Position numbers and translations under genes: made by a program. Below the pieces are notes generated by a model. The model saw only the letters and a program-made list of their open reading frames with translations. It did no database searches and was not told where the DNA came from. Shown one piece after another: positions 8,342 through 17,909 of a stretch of 64,000 nt of DNA. Position 1 is the first letter of the stretch. The number at the start of each line of letters is the position of its first letter. Source of the DNA: Rhodovulum sp. PH10 (lineage in GTDB: Bacteria; Pseudomonadota; Alphaproteobacteria; Rhizobiales; Xanthobacteraceae); assembly GCF_000293785.1 (NCBI RefSeq), contig NZ_AKZI01000030.1:40624-104623 (forward strand), given 5' to 3'.

Positions 8342-9742
8342 ATGAACGCTGATCTCGCCGCGCTCCTGTATCTTGTGGCAGGAGTGCTGTTCATCCTGGC
8401 TCTACGCGGGCTCTCCAGCCCCGAGTCGAGCCGGCGCGGCAATTACTTCGGCATGGTCGGCATGCTGATCGCGGTGGTGACGACGCTCGCCTCGCACGAG
8501 CCGGCCGGCATCGGCGGCTGGATCCTGGTGATCCTCGGCCTGGCGATCGGCGGCGGCGTCGGCGCCTACATCGCCCGCAAGGTGCCGATGACCGCGATGC
8601 CCGAGCTGGTCGCCGCCTTCCACTCGCTGGTCGGCATGGCCGCGGTGCTGGTCGCCGCCGGCGCGCTCTACGCCCCGGAGGCGTTCGGCATCGGCGTGCC
8701 CGGCGCGATCCACGGCGCCAGCCTGATCGAGATGTCGCTCGGCGTGGCGATCGGCGCGATGACCTTCACCGGCTCGGTGATCGCCTTCTCCAAGCTGTCG
8801 GGACGGATGAGCGGCAAGCCGATCATGCTGCCCGGCCGCCACGTCATCAACATCCTGCTGTTCGCCGGCATCGTCGCGCTGATCTGGTGGTTCACCCACA
8901 CCGAGAGCTACGCCGCCTTCTGGCTGCTGACGCTCGCGGCGTTCCTGTTCGGCGTGCTGATCATCATCCCGATCGGCGGCGCCGACATGCCGGTCGTCAT
9001 CTCGATGCTGAACTCCTATTCGGGATGGGCGGCCGCCGGCATCGGCTTCACGCTCGGCAACTCGGCGCTGATCATCACCGGCGCGCTGGTCGGCTCGTCG
9101 GGCGCGATCCTGTCCTACATCATGTGCAAGGGCATGAACCGCTCGTTCGTCTCGGTCATTCTCGGCGGCTTCGGCGGCGAGGTGGCCGGCGGCGGTGCCG
9201 GCGAGCAGGAGCAGCGCCCGGTCAAGCTCGGCTCGGCCGACGACGCCGCCTTCATCATGAAGAACGCCGGCAAGGTGATCATCGTCCCCGGCTACGGCAT
9301 GGCGGTCGCCCAGGCGCAGCACGCGCTGCGCGAGATGGCCGACAAGCTGAAGGCGGAGGGCGTCGAGGTGAAGTACGCCATTCACCCGGTCGCCGGCCGC
9401 ATGCCCGGCCACATGAACGTGCTGCTCGCCGAGGCCAACGTGCCCTACGACGAGGTGTTCGAGCTCGAGGACATCAATTCGGAGTTCGCCCAGGCGGACG
9501 TCGCCTTCGTGATCGGCGCCAACGACGTCACCAACCCGGCCGCCGAGGAGGATCCGTCCTCGCCGATCTACGGCATGCCGGTCCTCCAGGTGTGGAAGGC
9601 GGGCACCGTGATGTTCTCCAAGCGCTCGCTCGCCTCGGGCTATGCCGGCATCGACAACCCGCTGTTCTATCGGGACAACACGATGATGCTGCTGGGCGAC
9701 GCCAAGAAGATGACCGAGGCGGTCGTCAAGGCGCTCGACTGA
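8342..9742 (+). CDS. pntB: NAD(P) transhydrogenase, beta subunit
   Basis: 466 aa. The N-terminal half is hydrophobic, with multiple helices (domain II, proton path). The C-terminal roughly 180 residues are the NADP(H)-binding domain III, with 'VIIVPGYGMAVAQAQH' (nucleotide-binding turn), 'HPVAGRMPGHMNVLLAEA' and 'VIGANDVTNPAA'. It uses the proton gradient to reduce NADP from NADH. Last gene of the operon: a strong intrinsic terminator follows at 9788. Confidence 0.97.
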   Translation: MNADLAALLYLVAGVLFILALRGLSSPESSRRGNYFGMVGMLIAVVTTLASHEPAGIGGWILVILGLAIGGGVGAYIARKVPMTAMPELVAAFHSLVGMAAVLVAAGALYAPEAFGIGVPGAIHGASLIEMSLGVAIGAMTFTGSVIAFSKLSGRMSGKPIMLPGRHVINILLFAGIVALIWWFTHTESYAAFWLLTLAAFLFGVLIIIPIGGADMPVVISMLNSYSGWAAAGIGFTLGNSALIITGALVGSSGAILSYIMCKGMNRSFVSVILGGFGGEVAGGGAGEQEQRPVKLGSADDAAFIMKNAGKVIIVPGYGMAVAQAQHALREMADKLKAEGVEVKYAIHPVAGRMPGHMNVLLAEANVPYDEVFELEDINSEFAQADVAFVIGANDVTNPAAEEDPSSPIYGMPVLQVWKAGTVMFSKRSLASGYAGIDNPLFYRDNTMMLLGDAKKMTEAVVKALD

Positions 9743-9787
9743 GCCCGCGTCTCGTCGCCGGCCACGGCCGGCGACCTCCAGGCTTCG

Positions 9788-9821
9788 AGGCACGGCCCCC
9801 GCGGGCCGTGCCTTTCTTTTT
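9788..9821 (+). terminator. Intrinsic terminator after pntB
   Basis: A perfect 11-bp stem, AGGCACGGCCC (9788-9798) with GGGCCGTGCCT (9803-9813), has a CCGC loop and is followed by TTCTTTTT. It lies 46 bp past the pntB stop. The rest of 9743-10034 shows no gene. Confidence 0.93.
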
Positions 9822-10034
9822 GCCCGCTCGCCGGGCCGCTCCCCACCGCGCCGTGGCGCGACCATCGCCTCGCCCGCACCGCCGGCCCATCCTCGCCCGG
9901 CCGCCGATGCTGAGCGCCAGCGCCTGCACGACATCGTTGCGTGCGGGCTTGCGCGAACCTTTCGCCCGACTCCGGCTTCTAAGAGCATGACGACCGGCGG
10001 CGTTCCGTCCGCCGGCAGACACGGAGGTTTCTCC

Positions 10035-10331
10035 ATGCGCTCGGCCCTGCCCGCTTTGGCGGCATTGGCGGCTCTTGCGGCCCTCGCCGCGCTCGACGTC
10101 GGCCCGGCCCGCGCCCAGACCGGCCCGATCTATCCGTGGTGCGCCGAATATGCCGGCCGTACCGGCGGCGGCACCAACTGCTACTTCGCCAATCTGTGGC
10201 AGTGCCAGCAGGCGATCAGCGGCAATGGCGGCACCTGCTACCGCAACCCGTTCATGGCCTATGGCGCCGGCCGCCAGGGCGACGGCTATTACGACGGCCA
10301 GCCGCGCCGCCGCCATCGCGGCGACCGCTGA
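10035..10331 (+). CDS. DUF3551 secreted small protein, copy 1
   Basis: 98 aa. A Sec signal peptide (residues 1 to about 27, an Ala/Leu-repeat core ending at 'ARA') is followed by a short cysteine-containing domain: 'YPWCAEYAGRTGGGTNCYF', 'QCQQAISGNGGTCYRNPF'. The four cysteines probably form disulfides in the periplasm. The pattern matches DUF3551, a family of unknown function found mainly in Bradyrhizobiaceae and relatives. ATG at 10035 follows ACGGAGG and gives a clean signal peptide; a longer reading from 9987 does not. A paralogue follows at 10500. Confidence 0.85.
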   Translation: MRSALPALAALAALAALAALDVGPARAQTGPIYPWCAEYAGRTGGGTNCYFANLWQCQQAISGNGGTCYRNPFMAYGAGRQGDGYYDGQPRRRHRGDR

Positions 10332-10499
10332 GCGCCCGTTCCGGCGCCCCCGTCACGGCCGAGCGCGTCGCCGGCACCCGATGTCGGCGACGCGGGTCAC
10401 CGATCGTTCACGCCAGCGCGGGGTCTTCAGCGAAACGCTCCCCGCGGCGGGGAAATCGCACTATGATGGCGGCTGCGACAGCGAGACGAGGAGGCCCTT

Positions 10500-10760
10500 G
10501 TGCGTGCTGTGAGCCTGGCCGCGGGTGCGGTCGCCCTCTGTGCGGCGGTGCTGCCGGTCCGCCCGGCCGATGCCTATCCGGTCTATCCGTGGTGCGCCTT
10601 CATCAACACCTTCGGCGGCATGACCAACTGCTATTACAGCGAGGAGTGGCAATGCCGGCAGGCGCTGCTCGGCAATGGCGGCTACTGCTACGAGAACCCG
10701 TTCTACACCGCCGCGCCGCCGCCCCCGCAGAAGCGGGCGCGCCGAAGCCGCGACCGCTGA
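10500..10760 (+). CDS. DUF3551 secreted small protein, copy 2
   Basis: 86 aa. Signal peptide (about residues 1-23, ending 'ADA') and the same pattern as copy 1: 'YPWCAFINTFGGMTNCYY', 'QCRQALLGNGGYCYENPF', with four matching cysteines. It ends in a proline-rich, basic tail. The start is GTG at 10500, preceded by GAGGAGG. It probably arose by tandem duplication followed by divergence. Function unknown; the pair likely acts in the periplasm. Confidence 0.85.
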   Translation: MRAVSLAAGAVALCAAVLPVRPADAYPVYPWCAFINTFGGMTNCYYSEEWQCRQALLGNGGYCYENPFYTAAPPPPQKRARRSRDR

Positions 10761-10842
10761 CCCGCCCTCCCCTTCGGCCGCACCACCCCCGCATGGCCCC
10801 GCATCGCCCCTCCGCCCGCCCGGCGCCCGCCGGGTCGCCCGC

Positions 10843-11706
10843 ATGACCGTGCTGGTCGTGGCGATCGGCGGCGTCGCGCTCTATGGCGGCGTGGTGGCGG
10901 CGATGTATGTCGCGCAGCGCAGCCTGATGTATACGCGCGATCCGCGCCGCACGCCCCCGGCCGAGGCGGGGCTGCCGCAGGCCGACGAGGTCTTTCTCGA
11001 CACCGCCGACGGCGAGCGCATCGTCGCCTGGCACGTGCCGCCGCGCGACGGCCGGCCGGTGCTGCTCTATCTGCACGGCAATGGCGGCACCTTGCGCCAG
11101 CGCGCCGACCGCTTCGCCGGCCTGTTGGCCGACGGGTTCGGGCTGGTCGCGCCGACCTATCGGGGGTTCGGCGGCTCGTCGGGCACGCCGACCGAGGACG
11201 GCCTCGCACGCGACGCGGAGGCCGCGTGGGCCTTCACCGCCGCTCGCTATCCGCCGGAAAACATCGTGGTGTGGGGCGAATCGCTCGGCACCGGCGTCGC
11301 GGTGCGGCTGGTCGGCGAGCATCCGGTCGGCCGGCTGGTGCTGGAGGCGGCGTTCACCTCGACGGCCGATGTCGGGCAGCGCAGCTATCCGCTGATCCCG
11401 ATCGGCCTCTTGATGAAGGACCAGTTCCGCTCGATCGATCGCGCCGGCGCAATCACCGTGCCGACCCTGGTGATGCACGGGGCGAAGGACGGGCTGGTGC
11501 CGATCTCCCAGGCCGAGCGGTTGTTTTCCGCGATCCCGGCGCCCAAGCGGTTCGTCCGCTTTCCGGACGGCGGCCACGACAAGCTCGACCCGCACGGCGC
11601 CAGCGACGCGGTGCGGGATTTTCTGGCGACCCCGGTCGAGGCGCTGTCCGGCACGCCCACGGACCCCTCCGCGCCACCAGCGGACCGGGCGACGGCGGCC
11701 GAGTGA
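10843..11706 (+). CDS. Alpha/beta hydrolase, Bem46/ABHD13-like
   Basis: 287 aa. An N-terminal membrane anchor (about residues 1-20) precedes an alpha/beta-hydrolase domain. Visible features are 'LLYLHGNGG' (oxyanion region), 'PTYRGFGGSSGTPTE', the nucleophile elbow 'GESLG', an acid site in 'MHGAKDGLVP' and the catalytic histidine in 'GGHDKL'. It resembles the Bem46/ABHD13 group of membrane-anchored serine hydrolases, whose substrates are mostly unknown. ATG at 10843 was chosen because the hydrophobic anchor begins there; upstream codons are proline-rich low-complexity sequence. It follows the second DUF3551 gene by 82 bp. Confidence 0.85.
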   Translation: MTVLVVAIGGVALYGGVVAAMYVAQRSLMYTRDPRRTPPAEAGLPQADEVFLDTADGERIVAWHVPPRDGRPVLLYLHGNGGTLRQRADRFAGLLADGFGLVAPTYRGFGGSSGTPTEDGLARDAEAAWAFTAARYPPENIVVWGESLGTGVAVRLVGEHPVGRLVLEAAFTSTADVGQRSYPLIPIGLLMKDQFRSIDRAGAITVPTLVMHGAKDGLVPISQAERLFSAIPAPKRFVRFPDGGHDKLDPHGASDAVRDFLATPVEALSGTPTDPSAPPADRATAAE

Positions 11707-11758
11707 CGGCGAAAGCCGAACGGCAAACGCTCGGTGGCAAAAGCTCAGTTACAAACGC

Positions 11759-12661
11759 TCAGTTGAAGGTCGTGTAGGTGCGGCCGAGCTCGCCGCCGAC
11801 GCGCCGAAAACCGTCGATCGCCGGCTGGAAATCCTTGCGCAGAGCCAAGGCCTTGGCATAGGAGCCGGCGGCCTTCTCGCGGTCGTTCTGGCGCTCGTAG
11901 GCGAGCCCGCGGCTGGTCCAGGCCTGGATGTTTTCCGGCTCCATCTGAACCGCGTCGTCGAGGTCGTCGGCTGCCGCCTTGGTGTCGCCGATCGCGAGAT
12001 AGGTCAGCGCGCGCGCGACATAGGGCTCCGCCTGCTGCTGCGACAGGCCGATCGCGGTCGAGAAATCGTCGATCGCGTACTGGTATTGCCGCTGGCTCTG
12101 ATAGAGCAGCCCGCGATTGTAGTAGGCCTGGGCGTTGTCGGGGCGGATCTGGATCGCCTTGTTGAAGTCCTGCAGCGCCGCCAGGAGGTCGCCCTTCGCC
12201 CGGTGCACCATGCCGCGGCCGACATGGGCGACCGCATAGCTCGGGTCGATCTCGAGCGCCCGGTCGTAATCGGCGAGCGCCGGCTCGATCTGGCCCATCT
12301 GGCGGTAGACGAGGCCGCGATTGGCATAGGCCTGGGCGTAGCGGGGATCGAGCGTGATGGCGCGGTCGAAGTCGGCCAGCGCCTCCTTGTAGCGCCCGGC
12401 CTGGCCGAGCACCGATCCGCGCATGTTGTAGGCCTGCGGATCGTTCGGGTTCTTCGCCAGGACCGCGGTGAGCGAGGAGAGGTTGGCGGGCGAAGCGGCC
12501 GAGGCGCTGTCGTCGCCGGGACCGGCGGTCGGCATGTTCATCATGGTCTCGCAGGAGGCGAGCACCATGGCGGCCGCCACCAGTGCGGCGACCGTGACGA
12601 CCCGGCTCCGGCGGACGCGGCCTGCGCCGACGAAGCCTGGAACGTCCCTCCGTCCGATCAT
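11759..12661 (-). CDS. Tetratricopeptide-repeat lipoprotein
   Basis: 300 aa from the ATG at 12661. A signal peptide ends in a lipobox-like 'LASC', so the protein is probably lipid-anchored in the periplasm. About seven TPR units follow, for example 'AYNMRGSVLGQAGRYKEALADF', 'AYANRGLVYRQMGQIEPAL' and 'AYYNRGLLYQSQRQYQYAI'. Such proteins are protein-interaction scaffolds; the closest general likeness is to NlpI-type lipoproteins, but partners cannot be named. An in-frame ATG at 12688 would add nine residues. It lies downstream of rpsU on the same strand, separated by 216 bp. Confidence 0.82.
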   Translation of the reverse strand: MIGRRDVPGFVGAGRVRRSRVVTVAALVAAAMVLASCETMMNMPTAGPGDDSASAASPANLSSLTAVLAKNPNDPQAYNMRGSVLGQAGRYKEALADFDRAITLDPRYAQAYANRGLVYRQMGQIEPALADYDRALEIDPSYAVAHVGRGMVHRAKGDLLAALQDFNKAIQIRPDNAQAYYNRGLLYQSQRQYQYAIDDFSTAIGLSQQQAEPYVARALTYLAIGDTKAAADDLDDAVQMEPENIQAWTSRGLAYERQNDREKAAGSYAKALALRKDFQPAIDGFRRVGGELGRTYTTFN

Positions 12662-12877
12662 GCCATCCTCGCTGCCGCATCCCGCCACGCCGTCGGCGCG
12701 ACCGGTCGGGGTCCCCGTGAACCCGGGTGAGGCACCCTGGGTCGGGGACGAAAGCGGCGATCTTGCGGCGACGCGACGATCCCGTCGCGGGACGAGGCTT
12801 TGGGAAAACGGGACCGGAGGCCGAACGGCCCCGATCGCCGCGGTCGGATCACCGCGGAGAGGCGCCGCGACAGGAGA

Positions 12878-13159
12878 TCAGCGCGGCGCGGCGCTGCGCA
12901 TGCCACCACCCGGACCACGCGCGCCGGCGCGCACGGCGGGCTTCGGCTTGCCGGGAATCAGACCCTCGCGCTGGGCGCGCTTGCGGGCGAGCTTGCGAGC
13001 GCGGCGGATCGCCTCGGCCTTCTCCCGCGCCTTGCGCTCGGAGGGCTTCTCGTAATGGCCGCGCAGCTTCATCTCGCGGAAGATGCCCTCGCGTTGCATC
13101 TTCTTCTTGAGCGCCTTCAGGGCCTGGTCGACGTTGTTGTCGCGAACGAGTACCTGCAC
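12878..13159 (-). CDS. rpsU: 30S ribosomal protein S21
   Basis: 93 aa. It begins with the invariant S21 block '[19 protein letters not shown]' and continues with a long Arg/Lys-rich helix. The C-terminal extension after '[11 protein letters not shown]' is common in alphaproteobacteria. The start is GTG at 13159-13157, placed by family alignment and supported by AGAGGAA upstream; a reading from 13318 would add 53 unrelated residues. S21 lies near the anti-Shine-Dalgarno region of 16S rRNA and helps initiation. Confidence 0.95.
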   Translation of the reverse strand: MQVLVRDNNVDQALKALKKKMQREGIFREMKLRGHYEKPSERKAREKAEAIRRARKLARKRAQREGLIPGKPKPAVRAGARGPGGGMRSAAPR

Positions 13160-13342
13160 GAAGGTTCCTCTCGAAAATTGTCCGGTGATGGGGCGGGCCG
13201 CCCGCTCGCGATCCGAGACCGCGCGGGCTCCCGAGTGGCGGGCGTTTAGCAGACCCAGGAGGAGAAGTCCATCATCGGAAGGGCGTTCCGGCCGTTTCGG
13301 CGGCAAAAGGCGCATCAAAACGTCGCGACGGGCGGCGGGCGA

Positions 13343-14191
13343 TCACGGATTCCCGTGCCTGCCCCGCACCGCCGCCGAAAACCGGTCGCGCGCAAGACGG
13401 CATTCGGGGCGGGTCAGGACACGCCCCAAAGCCGTACGGCACGACGCCAGCAGCTTTCCGTCGAGTTCCGCCGGCACACCGCGCGCGGTCGTCCAGAACG
13501 AGACGATGCCCGCGACCTCGGCACCGTCCAACGCCGCCGCCAAGGACTGCGCCACCGCCTCGATGATGGCCCGCGGCTCGGTCGATGGATCCACCACGTC
13601 GGAGCGCGCTGCCGCGCTCGTCACGACGGTATCGACGGCCGAGTCCAGGCTCGACCGGACCGACAGAAACGTGGAGACGACGGCCTCGTCCCATTCCGCC
13701 GTGGTGTCGGCCTCCTGACGCAAGGCCTTGGACTGCGACCCGCGTGCCGGCGCGATACCGAGGAGATGGACGCGGACGCCGTAGTTCTGAGCGATCTGCA
13801 CCCCGACCCGGACATCCTCGTCGCCCGACAGCAGCACCGCATCGCAGATCGCCCCGAGGCGCGCCAGCTCGATGAGATCGGTGACGATGAGCGAGTCGAC
13901 GCCCTTTTGCTCGCCGGCGCTGTTCAACATCCCGAGCCGCAGCTTGACGTCGTCGAGCCCGGCCAAGAGCTCCTGCTCGATGGTCGGGCCGCGAAAGCTC
14001 GCGCCGTCGTACCAATAGATTCGGAGCAGCTCGCAGCCGCCGGCCTTCTGCCCCGCGGTCTCGGCGAGCCGGGCGACGACGGCGGAACCGTCCAGAGCCA
14101 ACGACGCTCTCGGCCGACCGGCTCCCGTCAATGCGACCGAGCCCTGCGCGAACAGGTAACCGGCATCGACGAACACGGCGACCCGCTTCAA
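13343..14191 (-). CDS. NYN-domain (PIN-like) protein
   Basis: 282 aa. The N-terminal ~150 residues are a NYN/PIN-like nuclease domain: 'VFVDAGYLF' (first acidic site), 'YWYDG', 'KGVDSLIVTDLIELA' and 'AVLLSGDEDVRVGV' (further acidic residues of the metal site). The C-terminal ~130 residues are unassigned and mostly helical. NYN proteins are usually RNases or RNA-binding remnants. The gene lies alone beyond the purEK terminator, and its upstream DNA (14200-14240) is unusually A-rich for this genome. Confidence 0.8.
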   Translation of the reverse strand: MKRVAVFVDAGYLFAQGSVALTGAGRPRASLALDGSAVVARLAETAGQKAGGCELLRIYWYDGASFRGPTIEQELLAGLDDVKLRLGMLNSAGEQKGVDSLIVTDLIELARLGAICDAVLLSGDEDVRVGVQIAQNYGVRVHLLGIAPARGSQSKALRQEADTTAEWDEAVVSTFLSVRSSLDSAVDTVVTSAAARSDVVDPSTEPRAIIEAVAQSLAAALDGAEVAGIVSFWTTARGVPAELDGKLLASCRTALGRVLTRPECRLARDRFSAAVRGRHGNP

Positions 14192-14241
14192 GTCACGCTC
14201 CTGAAAAGAAATAAAAACAGCCTGCGAACAGAAAATAGAAA

Positions 14242-14259
14242 GGGCCCCCGCGGGGGCCC
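14242..14259 (-). terminator. Intrinsic terminator of purEK
   Basis: GGGCCCCCG/CGGGGGCCC is a perfect 9-bp inverted repeat. On the minus strand it is followed by TTTCTATTTT. It lies about 90 bp past the purK stop. Confidence 0.8.
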
Positions 14260-14350
14260 TCGATAGGCCCGCCGCTTCCGAGTGAACATAGCGGAATGCA
14301 GCGGGGTATGGATTATATACGGTACGAAGCGGACAACCGCAAGGAGTCGG

Positions 14351-15439
14351 TCACTCCGGCAGCACGCGGGTGACGTGCCCCATCTTGCGGCCGGGACGCA
14401 CCGTCGCCTTGCCGTAGAGATGGACCGTGGCGCCGGGCACCGTGAGCCAGGCGCGATGGTCCAAAATCTCGTCGCCGATCAGGTTGTGCATCTCGACCCG
14501 GCCGTGGCGCACCGGCACGCCGAGCGGCCAGCCGGCGATCGCCCGCACGTGCTGCTCGAACTGCGACACCGACGCGCCGTCGAGCGTCCAGTGGCCGGAA
14601 TTGTGGACCCGCGGCGCGATCTCGTTGACCAGCACCGGGCGGGCGGCGCCCGGCACCACGAACATCTCGACCCCCAGCACGCCCACGTAATCGAACGCCT
14701 CGGCGATCTTTCCGGCGATCGCGCGCGCCTCCTCGGCGATCGCGTCCGGCACCGCCGCCGGTACCCGCGAGACCTTCAGAATATGGTCGCGGTGCTCGTT
14801 CTCGGCGATGTCGTAGACCTGGACGGTGCCGTCGAGGCCGCGCGCGGCGATCACCGACACCTCGCGCTCGAACGGCACGAACGCCTCGAGGATCGCCGGC
14901 TGCTCGCCGATGTCGCTCCAGGCGGCGTGCGGGTCGTCGCCCTCGCGAAGAATCCTTTGGCCCTTGCCGTCGTAGCCGAACCGCCGGGTCTTCAGCACCG
15001 CCGGCCGGCCGAGCGCGGCGAGCGCCGCCTCGAGGTCGTCCGGCCCGTCGACCGCCGCATGCGGCGCGGTGGCGATCCCGAGGCTTTCCACGAAGCGCTT
15101 CTCCGCCAAGCGGTCCTGGGTGGTGGCGAGCACCCGCGGATCGGGCAGCACCGGCACCCGGGCCGAGAGGAAGGTCGCGGTCTCGGCCGGGACGTTCTCG
15201 AACTCGTAGGTGACGACGTCGACGTCCTCGGCGAAGCGGTCGAGGGCGACCTTGTCGGTGTAGTCGGCCTCGCTCACGCGGTGCACCACGTCGAACGCGC
15301 AGGAGCGCGGATCGGGACACAGCACGTGGCACTTGAAGCCGAGCCGGGCGGCGGCGAGCGCGATCATGCGGCCGAGCTGACCACCGCCCAAGATGCCGAT
15401 GACGGCGTCCGCTTCGAGCGGACGCGGCGGAACGATCAC
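14351..15439 (-). CDS. purK: N5-carboxyaminoimidazole ribonucleotide synthase
   Basis: 362 aa, normal length. An ATP-grasp enzyme that carboxylates AIR to N5-CAIR in purine synthesis. Visible features are the opening '[12 protein letters not shown]', '[10 protein letters not shown]', '[12 protein letters not shown]' (ATP site), '[12 protein letters not shown]' and '[14 protein letters not shown]' (metal/ATP loop). The start is GTG at 15439, overlapping the purE stop in GTGA, so the two genes are translationally coupled. PurE uses the product directly. Confidence 0.96.
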   Translation of the reverse strand: MIVPPRPLEADAVIGILGGGQLGRMIALAAARLGFKCHVLCPDPRSCAFDVVHRVSEADYTDKVALDRFAEDVDVVTYEFENVPAETATFLSARVPVLPDPRVLATTQDRLAEKRFVESLGIATAPHAAVDGPDDLEAALAALGRPAVLKTRRFGYDGKGQRILREGDDPHAAWSDIGEQPAILEAFVPFEREVSVIAARGLDGTVQVYDIAENEHRDHILKVSRVPAAVPDAIAEEARAIAGKIAEAFDYVGVLGVEMFVVPGAARPVLVNEIAPRVHNSGHWTLDGASVSQFEQHVRAIAGWPLGVPVRHGRVEMHNLIGDEILDHRAWLTVPGATVHLYGKATVRPGRKMGHVTRVLPE

Positions 15440-15942
15440 GCTGTCTCCTCCGGCACCTCGACCACCGGGATTTCGGCGACCGCCGCGGTCTGGCGGGCGC
15501 GCCACGCGGCGAGCCGCTCGGCGAGCGCCGGATCGGCGAGCGCCAAGATGCTCGCGGCGAGCAGCGCGGCGTTGATGGCCCCGGCCCGGCCGATCGCCAA
15601 GGTCCCGACCGGGATGCCGGGCGGCATCTGGACGATGGAATAGAGCGAATCGACGCCGGACAGCGCCTTCGACTCGACCGGCACGCCGAGCACCGGCAGC
15701 GCGGTGAGCGCGGCGGTCATGCCCGGCAGATGGGCGGCGCCGCCGGCGCCGGCGACGATCACCCGAAAGCCCTCGCCGGCCGCGCCCTTGGCAAACGCGT
15801 AAAGCCGCTCCGGCGTGCGGTGCGCCGAGACGATCCGGGTGGCATAGGCGATGCCGAGCGCATCGAGCGTCTCGGCGGTGTGCTTCATGGTGGCCCAGTC
15901 GGACTGGCTGCCCATGATGATCGCCACCGGCGTCGCGGACAT
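15436..15942 (-). CDS. purE: N5-carboxyaminoimidazole ribonucleotide mutase
   Basis: 168 aa. It converts N5-CAIR to CAIR. Class I PurE signatures are 'IIMGSQSDW' near the N-terminus, 'SAHRTPERL' (catalytic His) and '[12 protein letters not shown]'. The usual family length is 160-170. ATG at 15942 puts the motif at residue 9; upstream in-frame sequence is not conserved. First gene of the purE-purK operon, divergent from the GGDEF gene at 16181. Confidence 0.96.
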   Translation of the reverse strand: MSATPVAIIMGSQSDWATMKHTAETLDALGIAYATRIVSAHRTPERLYAFAKGAAGEGFRVIVAGAGGAAHLPGMTAALTALPVLGVPVESKALSGVDSLYSIVQMPPGIPVGTLAIGRAGAINAALLAASILALADPALAERLAAWRARQTAAVAEIPVVEVPEETA

Positions 15943-16180
15943 GTCGGCTCTCGAAGCGGGAATGGATGCGGCCGCGGGCGGGCGCTCGCGGAAGGCGCGG
16001 ATTATAGGAGCCGCCGGCGGCGAGGCAAGCGAGCACCGGGCCTTTTCCACCCGAGTTCCACCCGGCTGCTCGGCCGCGCGGCGCGCCGGGCGGATTCGCG
16101 AAAAAGTCGCCGCGCCACGGCGAATCACCTTAGAGACCTCGACAGATCGAGCCGCCTTTCGTCGGGTGCCCGAGCGAGCC

Positions 16181-16921
16181 ATGCCGAGCAAGACCACCGA
16201 TCCGCGCACCGTCTCGCCCGCCCTGCGGCCCGCAGCCGTGCCGCAGCCGTCGCCGCCGACCCGTGCCGCGCCGGACCCGGCGACCGAGCCGCCGCACCGG
16301 AACGGCGCCCGGCGGAAGACGCAGTCGGTGCCGGGCAAGCTCGCGCGCGAGGTGGCCCGGCTCGAGGCCGAGCTCGCGGCGATGGCGGCGCGGGTCGCCG
16401 AGCTGGAGGCGCATGCCGAGCGCGACCCCCTGACCGGCCTCTTGAACCGCCGCGGTTTTGCCGGCGAGCTCGCACGCGCGGTGTCTCACGTGCAGCGGTA
16501 CGGCGGCCGGCTGGTGCTGGTCTATCTCGATCTCGACGACTTCAAGCCGATCAACGACGCGTTCGGGCACGCCGCCGGCGACGCGGTGCTGCAGGCGGTG
16601 GCGGCGACCCTGACGGCGGCGGTGCGCGTCTCCGACGCAGTGGCGCGGCTCGGCGGCGACGAGTTCGCGGTGCTCCTGTGGAACCTGAGCGACGCCGACG
16701 CCGCCGCCAAGGCGGAGCGTTTGGAGCGCCGAATCACCGAGACGACGGTGGTTCGGGAAGGATCGACGTTGCGTGTCGGCGCCTCCGCCGGCATCGCCCC
16801 GCTCGACGACGGCGACCCGGCCGCGGCACTCGCCGCGGCGGATGCCGCGATGTACCGGCGCAAGCGCACCCGCCACGGCCATGGCGGCACGCCCGCCACC
16901 CCGGCCGCCGAGCCATTTTGA
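16181..16921 (+). CDS. GGDEF-domain diguanylate cyclase
   Basis: 246 aa. A proline-rich N-terminus of about 50 residues and a short coiled coil (about 52-80, Ala/Glu/Leu heptads) precede a complete GGDEF domain: '[13 protein letters not shown]', '[19 protein letters not shown]', the active-site GGDEF, then 'VGASAGIA' and '[13 protein letters not shown]'. It is predicted to make cyclic di-GMP from GTP. An inhibitory I-site, RVSD, lies exactly five residues before GGDEF, so product inhibition is likely. No sensory or membrane domain is present, so activation may depend on dimerisation through the coiled coil or on a partner. The start at 16181 fits the domain boundary. Confidence 0.88.
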   Translation: MPSKTTDPRTVSPALRPAAVPQPSPPTRAAPDPATEPPHRNGARRKTQSVPGKLAREVARLEAELAAMAARVAELEAHAERDPLTGLLNRRGFAGELARAVSHVQRYGGRLVLVYLDLDDFKPINDAFGHAAGDAVLQAVAATLTAAVRVSDAVARLGGDEFAVLLWNLSDADAAAKAERLERRITETTVVREGSTLRVGASAGIAPLDDGDPAAALAAADAAMYRRKRTRHGHGGTPATPAAEPF

Positions 16922-17022
16922 CGCGCCGCACAGCGTACCGTCTTTTTTCCGAACACGACGCCGCGCCCGGTGCACCGAGCCGTCGCCGGATCTCTCGCGG
17001 AAAAGTCCGCCGGGCGAGCCCG

Positions 17023-17244
17023 TCAGGCGATGATGTCGGGAGTGATCTGGTCCTCGATGAAGGAGATGCGATCCTTCAGCCAGAGCTTGCGCTTCTTCAG
17101 CCGCTGGACCTGCAGCTTGTCGGCGCCGGGGGCGCCTTCGAGGGCGGCGATCGCGGCGTCGAGATCGCGATGCTCCTGGCGGAGGCGCGCCAGCTCGGAG
17201 CCGAAATCCTCGCCGTCACCGTCGTTGGCACCATCGTTGATCAT
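17023..17244 (-). CDS. DUF465 (YdcH-like) small coiled-coil protein
   Basis: 73 aa. An acidic N-terminus is followed by the DUF465 pattern 'LARLRQEHRDLDAAIAALE...LQVQRLKKRKLWLKDRIS', which predicts a helical hairpin. The family is very common in alphaproteobacteria and has no firm function. The start ATG at 17244 was preferred over 17334 because the added 30 residues are not conserved. It is divergent from a second DUF465-like gene at 17497. Confidence 0.8.
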   Translation of the reverse strand: MINDGANDGDGEDFGSELARLRQEHRDLDAAIAALEGAPGADKLQVQRLKKRKLWLKDRISFIEDQITPDIIA

Positions 17245-17496
17245 GGACGCTGGTCGTGCACGTTCCTGGGACCGGCACGCGAGGTGACGGTCCGATCCTG
17301 CCGGGATGAGATGGATCGCGGCCTCTCGCCGCACTGTATCGCCCCGCAGCGAAATTTTTCAAGCGTGGCAGGGGGTCCGGGCGTAACGATTCGGTAGCGC
17401 ACGCTGCACTGCACAATCGAACCCGGTCGACTCGTGCGCACACGCGTGGCAGACTGTCATCGTCAGGCAACAATCTGACATGAGGAGAATCGCCAT

Positions 17497-17673
17497 ATGG
17501 CCACGCTCTCGCTTGATGACCTCGAAAACCGGCACCGGATGTTGGAGCAGGAACTCTCGGAGGCCCTCCAACATCCATCGGTCGACGATCTCCACCTCGC
17601 CGAGTTGAAGCGTCGCAAGTTGCAGCTGAAGGACGAGATCGTCCGCATGCAACAGAAGTGCAGCGTCCACTAG
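17497..17673 (+). CDS. DUF465-like small coiled-coil protein, second copy
   Basis: 58 aa, below usual size cut-offs. 'LDDLENRHRMLEQELSEAL' and 'LAELKRRKLQLKDEIVRMQ' follow the DUF465 hairpin pattern. The ATG at 17497 is preceded by TGAGGAGAAT. The 252-bp divergent gap to the other copy presumably holds both promoters; I could not place them. Function unknown. Confidence 0.75.
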   Translation: MATLSLDDLENRHRMLEQELSEALQHPSVDDLHLAELKRRKLQLKDEIVRMQQKCSVH

Positions 17674-17909
17674 ATCGGGATCCCTCAACAATCTGCTGTA
17701 TCTTGCAGATCCGCCGGCTCTCGGGAACGAGGTCGGCGGTTCTGCGTGGGAGCGGCGGCCTCCGGCGACCACGATTCGGCAACCGCGCCTCGCCGACAGC
17801 GCCCCGGCGACAACCGCCCGCGAACAGCCACCCGCTCGGTTTTCTCCGCCCCCCTTTTACATTCCCGCTTCCTGCCCTCTTCCGCGCTCTCCCGCGGCGC
17901 GCGAATCGC

